Source: Hyparrhenia diplandra
Lineage: Eukaryota > Streptophyta > Magnoliopsida > Poales > Poaceae
DNA: 64,000 nt
Assembly (NCBI GenBank): GCA_015847255.1
Contig: JADLZK010008990.1
Span: forward strand, 124,001 to 188,000
Direction: 5' to 3'
Below, piece after piece: positions 58,892 to 64,000 of the stretch. A program made the translations under genes and the position numbers. The stretch's first letter is position 1. Every line of letters begins with the position of its first letter. Below the pieces are notes generated by a model. The model did not search any database, was not told the DNA's origin, and was given only the letters and a program-made list of their open reading frames with translations.

Positions 58892-59381
58892 TGGACCAAT
58901 ACACAAATGCAGGGAGGCAAGCTTAGCTTGTTGCAAGCTAGCAAGCGTGCGGCAGCCTTGCCCACTTGGGCCACGTACACGCGCAAGCGGCCGGACGGCA
59001 GCAGCTCTTGTGGCAGCAAACGCACTAGTACACAATTGCAACATGGACTAGCTAGCAAGCTAGCAAGGCAGCTTGGCAAGCGGCGCACGCGGCGGCACAT
59101 GCGTTGCAGCGCTGCAGCAAACAGCCAGGCACCTGGGCCAAACCGGCAACCAGCAGCAGTGCTTCCAGCCCGCCAGCAGCAACCCAGCTGAGCAGCCCGA
59201 GGCGGATGGAGCACGCGGAGCAGCAGCAGCACGCCGTCTGGGAACCAGCAGCAACATTGCATGGACGAGCGTGGTCTGTCTCCCATCCTGGGCTGGAGGT
59301 TGAAGACGAACATGACGAGTTGGTCCCACCTGTAAGTGGATAAAGGGGGAGAGAGAGGAGCAGGCCACCGAGCATGGAAAC

Positions 59382-59582
59382 AAAAGGAAGGGGTAGGGAG
59401 GTCATTTCGCGTGTCCCTGCTGACTGTGTTTGTGCATCCCAGGCTGACATGTCGTGCCACGTAAGTAAAAGTGGTAAAAATGTAAGAGATCCAACTAAAC
59501 GCTGCTACATCTGTAAGACGCATTATAAGAGTGATATTCGTGTAAAACGCAACCGTTATAATGGTATATATGTAAAATCCCC
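59382..59582 (-). repeat. Right terminal inverted repeat of the Mutator-like element
   Basis: It is the reverse complement of 30640-30840 at roughly 85% identity, ends GTAAAATCCCC and is followed by TATAAATCC (59583-59591). Confidence 0.9.
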
Positions 59583-59591
59583 TATAAATCC

Positions 59592-59863
59592 GACCCGAGG
59601 GAGTAATTCATCCGTTACAAATTATAAGTTGTTTTCATTTTTTTTATCAAAATGTACAATAGAATGGATGTTACAAAGAAAATCAAAGCAAGTTCTATTT
59701 TTTTCGAAAAGAGAATATATTAATATCTGCATCGACCGATGTTCATATAATTGTTCCTTATCATCCTCGTTGTATGTACTAACATTTTAGCGCCACTATC
59801 GATCTCATTATTGCAAGATTGTTTTGGCCTCTTTTGCCCATCATGAGGACATAAGATGAACAT
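59592..59863. other. Spacer between the MULE and the BAHD gene
   Basis: AT-rich, no gene. It will contain the 3' UTR of the minus-strand BAHD gene. Confidence 0.5.
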
Positions 59864-60848
59864 CTACAGTTTCGCCAAAACAGAAGCGCCACCATGCATG
59901 TTTGAGTTTGCCTCCTCCTTAATCGTTTCTACGTCTACATGCGCACCCACACCCAGTTCCTTACTGACGTGTTGCTTCAGCCTCTCCATGGCCGGAGCCG
60001 GCAGCCTTATCGGCACGAGGATGCCCGGCTCACCGGCTTCATTCCTCGCCTCCTGGTGGAACGAGGCCAGCATTATGGTGGCCGGGCCTCCGTACACCGG
60101 CCTTCCCCAGCCGAAGTCCACCGCCAGCAGCCCTGCCTGAGTGACGTCGGAGATGAGGTACGTCCTCGCCTTGGGGAACGGCGGCCTCCTGCGCGCCGCG
60201 TTGAAGCCGGCCACCGACTGCACGTACCCTTCTCGCGACGCCCGCGCCTTGGCCTCCACCAGCAGCTGCAGCGCGTGGCGGAACGGCCTCCGGCAGAGCT
60301 CCCCAGCCGGCGCCGACGCCGCCGCGAACGCGAACGCGTTGCCGTAGTAGCCCAAGGGCACGGGGATGCGGCTCCGGTTCCTGACGCGCGCGTTCACGAA
60401 TATGTGGAGGCGGACGACGGCGTCGGCGTCGAATTGCAGCGCGGCGGTGCGGCAGCGCCATGAAGGCGCCGACGAGGTCGAACCGTGACACGGCGGAGCG
60501 CAGCGCGGGCGGCGCCTGCGCCCGGATTGCCGCGACCTCGGTCGGCCCGAAGAAGAAGGCGTGGTGCGCGAACACGTCGCCGTCGCTGGTGTTCACCCTG
60601 CCGTTGGCGTTGTCCTTGCCAACGGGGTCGGGGAGCGGGGCGTACTCCAGGTGGTCGTGGCTGATTTCCGGCGGCCAGCCCGCCATGAAAAGCTCGCGTG
60701 ACCACACTGGGCGCACGGTGGGCGCGCCGGGCACGCCCCGTGCGAACTCGGTTAGTGCCGTCAGGAACTGGACGATCCCGGTGCCGTCCGCCATGCAGTG
60801 GCATATTTGGAACGCGAAGATGAAGCCACCGCACCTTAGTCGCGTCAC
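59864..60848 (-). pseudogene. BAHD acyltransferase exon 2 (HXXXD and DFGWG), 2-bp frameshift
   Basis: The acceptor GTGCAG precedes 60848. The exon starts VTRLRCGGFIFAFQICHCMA; the HXXXD catalytic motif is HCMAD (60800-60786). The frame is good to GAFMA at 60459, where two bases appear to be missing. The other frame then carries on (VNARVRNRSRIPVPLGYYGN, EGYVQSVAGF) to the structural motif DFGWG (60118-60104) and stops at 59864. At 985 bases the exon is two short of a multiple of three, which agrees with a 2-bp loss. The enzyme class transfers acyl groups from CoA thioesters to alcohols or amines in the cytosol; the substrate cannot be read from sequence. Confidence 0.85.
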
Positions 60849-60928
60849 CTGCACTTACATATTTTTTATCACTTAGCAGGAAATACGTAGAAAATTTATA
60901 TATGTATATGTATGTACGTGCCATTGAC

Positions 60929-61384
60929 CTGAACATAGAGCAGGGGACGATCGATGACATCTGCCGTGGGAGACTCGGGCTCGCACAACAGCTTGTCATA
61001 GCACGGCACGGGCGGCGCCAGGGAGTCACCGAGGTCATCCATGCGGACGTCGGCGTCGGCCTCGACAAACACGACGCCCTCGCCGGTGCACTCCACGACG
61101 AGCTTCCGCGTGGGCTGGAGCTTGCGGAAGCGGCCGGCGATCGGGTAGAAGTGCACGAGCGCCTCCGAGAGCGCGGACCTGATGACCTGCACGGGGTCAA
61201 GCCCGGCCTTGGAGGCGTTGCCGCGGTAGAAGAAGGCGCCGGAGCGGTAGAAGCGGAGGACGTCCTGGTCGTCGATGTCGGAGAGTGGCTTGAACTCGTA
61301 CGGCGTCGGCCTCGCCGGCGACACAAGCTGCCGCTCACCTCGCCGGACGGGGAAGGTTGTGATAAGGGAAGGCGTACCAGCCAT
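60929..61384 (-). CDS. BAHD acyltransferase exon 1
   Basis: The start ATG at 61384 gives MAGTPSLITTFPVRRGERQL. An upstream in-frame ATG at 61399 would add only five residues. The exon is 152 codons, intact, and ends ...VIDRPLLYVQ at the donor CAG/GTCAAT. LVHFYPIAGRFRKL and LLCEPESPTADVIDRPLLYV are conserved BAHD N-terminal blocks. The mature protein has no signal peptide, as expected for a cytosolic enzyme. Confidence 0.9.
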
Positions 61385-61478
61385 GCTCGCTCTGATCACC
61401 TCTCAGTCTCGCGCCTAAGGAAGAGCTGCAACACTATAGTGAGGTTGAGGTAGCTAGCTAGCCATGCGCGCGTGTCCT

Positions 61479-61488
61479 TATTATATAG
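61479..61488 (-). promoter_or_regulatory. Candidate TATA box of the BAHD gene
   Basis: CTATATAATA on the minus strand, 95 bases upstream of the ATG at 61384. Only 250 bases separate it from the solo LTR that starts at 61738. Confidence 0.6.
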
Positions 61489-62062
61489 AGAGAGGTACAA
61501 GGGAAACAATAAGCGAGCATACGTCACAATGCGTGCGAGCTGACGGCTAAGAGAGATCGATGTACATGAAAAATTGATGTTGACTTGCTAATGGCTACCT
61601 AGTACCACGCTACTTGGTTAATGTAAATGCTGCTGCTTATCTAATCAAATCGTCAGCAGATAAAAAGGTTTCCTTGTTATGGCGATTCACCCAATAAATG
61701 TCAGATGTTTGATAATATCATCAGATGTACTGCTCTCTGTTAACACCAAAATTTGGTAAAGCCTGAATGACGAGTGGGCCGGCATATAACAATTCGGTAA
61801 GAAGTCATTCGGCTAGCAAAAAGACAACAGCAGTGCTATGGCATTCGGGAAGCCGCTGTTATTCGGCTAAGGAGCCTGAGTCCGAGGAAGAGTTGAGCAC
61901 GAGATGGTTCGGCAGATGTGAAGCTTCAAGAGGAATATCAGGGATGAGAGTCCACGTCACGTGCAATCTCACGACTCCGAGAAGACTTGGAGGACAATGT
62001 ATCTTAGCTAGATATTTTCGTTATGTTTATTCGTAATTAGCTAGGACTCGTCAAGCCCAGGG

Positions 62063-62070
62063 TATAAATA
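62063..62070 (+). promoter_or_regulatory. TATA box of the solo LTR
   Basis: TATAAATA in GGGTATAAATATGAGACCCC, about 325 bases into the LTR. Confidence 0.6.
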
Positions 62071-62793
62071 TGAGACCCCCGGCAACTGTAAAACAATCTA
62101 CCAAAATCAATACAACAACAAACCCGGCTCCGTGCCATTGGCTCCGGCCACCCTTCGAGTCCAGTCGTGTCGTCGATCTACTATGAGAGAAATCATCGAC
62201 CTATCGACCTCCGTAAGTACCGGCAACCTTGCACCATGTCTAGTATCGTCAGGCGGATTTAGATTATTGCAAGTAGTCTTGTTCACGCTTAGTATCGTCA
62301 GGCGGATTTAAGCTATCAGGGACAAGATGGTTCTTTGTCGATCATGAGCCATCCGGTGGGCTAAGGTCTGGCTTAGAGCTAGTTATCGGCTTCATTAGAT
62401 TTGGCAATCTAATGAATTCATTAAGTTACCGAGTGGTGCATGCTTTCATTTATTTATTTTATTATGATTGCACACACTTTTTTGCCCAATTTAGATTGAT
62501 GTGGCTCGGCTTTATCTTTTGTTAGATCTAGATGTCATCAATGCTTTCACTATTCATCTTGTCATGTCATTAGATCTATCTGTTCTTTTATAGCTGAGCT
62601 TAGATCAATCTAAGTTGTCACATGTTGCGGGTTCATACACGTTTAGTCATGAGTCGTGCGGCAGGCTAAGGTTTTGCGTGTGAGTTCCTTCTTCATGGAC
62701 TCTGGTTCGGCAAGCTTGCCGAATACAGTTATGTGTTTACTCGTATTTTACATGTGTAAGTCTACCTATCGTTAGAGTCTAGTCTGGCAGGCC

Positions 62794-63163
62794 GTATCAT
62801 GCGGTGGATTAGCTTGTTGCAGTGTATCATGCGGTGGATAGCTGTTAGGACGAAAAGGGTTTAGAACGGTTAAGTCTGGCAAGTGGTATCATGCGGTGGA
62901 TTAGCTTGTTGCGGTGTATCATCGCGCGGTGGATTCTTTGTTAGGACTGATCGGGATAAATCTCTGGCTTTACTTTAGATTATGTTTGCATATGTACTTT
63001 ACTTGTCTATGCATACGCGCTTCAACGAGTAATGAGTATTTATAGATCTGTTTAGATGTATGCGTGCTTTTAGCTTGTCATGGTTAGATTGTATCATGCG
63101 GTGGATTGATCTAGTTGTGGTAAGTGGTTTAGATCTGTAGCAAGTGGTATCATGCGGTGGATT
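62794..63163 (+). repeat. Dispersed 16-bp motif GTATCATGCGGTGGAT, six copies
   Basis: Copies lie at 62794, 62824, 62886, 62915 (with a 3-base change), 63091 and 63147, several followed by TAGCTTGTTGC. A related pair, TAGTATCGTCAGGCGGATTT, lies upstream at about 62240 and 62290. All are within the solo LTR downstream of its TATA box. Confidence 0.85.
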
Positions 63164-63672
63164 AGCTTGCAAGGGTTTAAGCTCGACGGGTTTAGGAATG
63201 CTAGACGTGCGGCAGACTAGTTGGATGAAACCTATACATATGTCATTTAGATTGAGTTTACATTTATGAGTTACCTGCTTTTGTTCCATGTTGTCAATAA
63301 TTCGATCCATACTATATAGCTTTATGATGTCATACCATGATGATCGACTTTATTTGTTCAAACATGTCTTCTATGATCATTCGGCAACTGTTATTACATT
63401 ACATCTTTATACATGCTTACCGAATGCATTCATTATCTGTCGACAGATAGCTCTCATAGCTATATGTCTTTACATCTGGCCTTAGAGCCATACATGCGGA
63501 ACTGTCTTGGTCTCACCAGCCATGTTCCGGATCTCACGTTTACCTCCTTGTCAATTAACGAGGTCAAATTGGTCGCACGCCTCAAGACACTTTCGGGCAG
63601 TTGAGTAAAAGCCAGCTATTCCGGCTTGTTAGTGTGTGCGCGCAGGAGTCAGGTTTTTGTGTCAACACTCTC

Positions 63673-64000
63673 TCAATTCTATTTTGCTTTTTCTCAAATC
63701 TGCACATCTTTTGTATTAAGAAGAAGAGTTTGTTTTTCCTTTTACAACCCGAGACGACATAAGAGATGAACATTAAGCACAACCTCTCCACCCCTCTCAT
63801 CGCCTAAGCAAACTACTCATGAGCTAGACAAGCCCTCTCTGTTATATAGTTCATTGTAGCTTCGTTGTAAGTCAAATTAATCAAAGTTTCTCCTAAGTTT
63901 TTGGACATAAATTAAATTCACTGATGGAGATCAACCGGAGCAATCTTGCTGCGGAGATTGAATTCAACTCAGACATGAAAGTTTATGTGTTCCTCTCGCT
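63673..64000. other. Spacer at the window edge; LINE-tail-like text
   Basis: TTTTTCTCAAATCTGCACAT followed by TATTAAGAAGAAG resembles the inverted LINE tails at 14632 and 29214. No gene is seen. Confidence 0.35.

Larger units (their letters stand above)
30640..59582. mobile_element. Mutator-like (MULE) element, TSD TATAAATCC, split by a 27.9-kb nested stack
   Basis: Long inverted repeats (about 190-200 bases) end exactly at 30640 and 59582. The 9-base direct duplication TATAAATCC lies outside both (30631-30639 and 59583-59591), the hallmark of Mutator-superfamily insertion. The element's own DNA is only 30640-30993 plus 58897-59582, about 1.04 kb. The rest is a retroelement insertion with its own duplication. 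The inner ~500 bases at 58897-59390 are GC-rich and may be captured host sequence, as in Pack-MULEs. No transposase remains. Confidence 0.85.
59864..61384 (-). pseudogene. BAHD (HXXXD-motif) acyl-CoA transferase gene, disrupted
   Basis: It has two exons (61384-60929 and 60848-59864) with an 80-base GT-AG intron in phase 0. Apart from the 2-bp loss at about 60459, all landmarks are present: N-terminal SDIDDQDVLRFYR-type block, HXXXD in exon 2 and DFGWG near the C-terminus. The restored length would be about 480 residues, normal for the family, and the opening RRGERQLVSPARPTPYEFKP suggests the grass anthranilate/benzoyl or hydroxycinnamoyl transferase-like group. The frameshift would leave HXXXD but remove DFGWG, so the product should be inactive unless the loss is an assembly error. 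Confidence 0.8.
61738..63667 (+). mobile_element. Solo LTR, 1,930 bp, TSD CTCTC
   Basis: It starts TGTTAACACC and ends TGTGTCAACA (8 of 10 inverted match at the ends). CTCTC lies outside both (61733-61737 and 63668-63672). A TATA box (TATAAATA, 62063-62070) is followed by R-like text. No internal region or second LTR is present. The superfamily is not certain. It sits in the upstream region of the BAHD gene and its promoter points away from it. Confidence 0.75.

Noticed and set aside
30640..59582. A single giant 29-kb Mutator element with Gypsy, CACTA and Copia as cargo
   Set aside because: The retroelement inside has its own 5-bp duplication (TGGAC) at 30989 and 58892, so the MULE was small when it moved and was filled later.
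62794..63163. CRISPR-like array
   Set aside because: Spacing is irregular, spacers are partly shared, the context is a plant LTR, and CRISPR arrays do not occur in plant nuclear DNA.

Overview
The window is nuclear DNA of a grass (Poaceae). The case rests on a large intron-bearing CC-NB-ARC-LRR gene, a BAHD acyltransferase with one intron, Tekay/Del-like long LTRs, a Tat-lineage Gypsy element with an antisense ORF, CACTA subterminal repeats, hAT and Tourist-type MITEs, and GC-rich exons beside AT-rich spacers. The species cannot be fixed from the sequence. There are no bacterial, viral or CRISPR features.

Layout. 1-7.1 kb: mostly gene-poor spacer with one Tourist-like MITE, a segmental duplication carrying a small hAT, and one small secreted-peptide gene (3898-4143, +). 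7.1-20.0 kb: one NLR locus on the minus strand. Its five predicted exons are all joined in phase 0 and carry four single-base frameshifts. The second intron is filled by a Copia relic that was itself hit by a younger Copia element (5-bp target duplication CAAAG). 20.0-30.6 kb: spacer with a hAT MITE holding a 5'-truncated LINE, a 4.43-kb solo LTR with an exact 5-bp duplication, a LINE RNase H fragment and other debris.

30.6-59.6 kb is a nested transposon stack that can be read junction by junction. A ~1 kb non-autonomous Mutator-like element (9-bp duplication TATAAATCC) was hit by a Tekay/Del-like solo LTR (5-bp duplication TGGAC). That LTR was hit twice: by a CACTA element (3-bp duplication GGT), which holds a decayed Tat-type Gypsy, and by a hAT-like element, which holds a Copia-type LTR element with no visible gag-pol. 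Removing the inserts leaves an LTR of about 4.3 kb, close to the 4.43-kb solo LTR at 23-27 kb.

59.6-64 kb: a minus-strand BAHD acyltransferase whose second exon has a 2-bp frameshift, and a 1.93-kb solo LTR (5-bp duplication CTCTC) about 350 bp upstream of its start codon.

Only three host loci can be supported: the small peptide gene (intact), the NLR (disrupted) and the BAHD gene (disrupted). The rest is transposon-derived or unassigned spacer. The disabling changes in the NLR are mostly in short homopolymers, so sequencing error has to be excluded before calling it a pseudogene.
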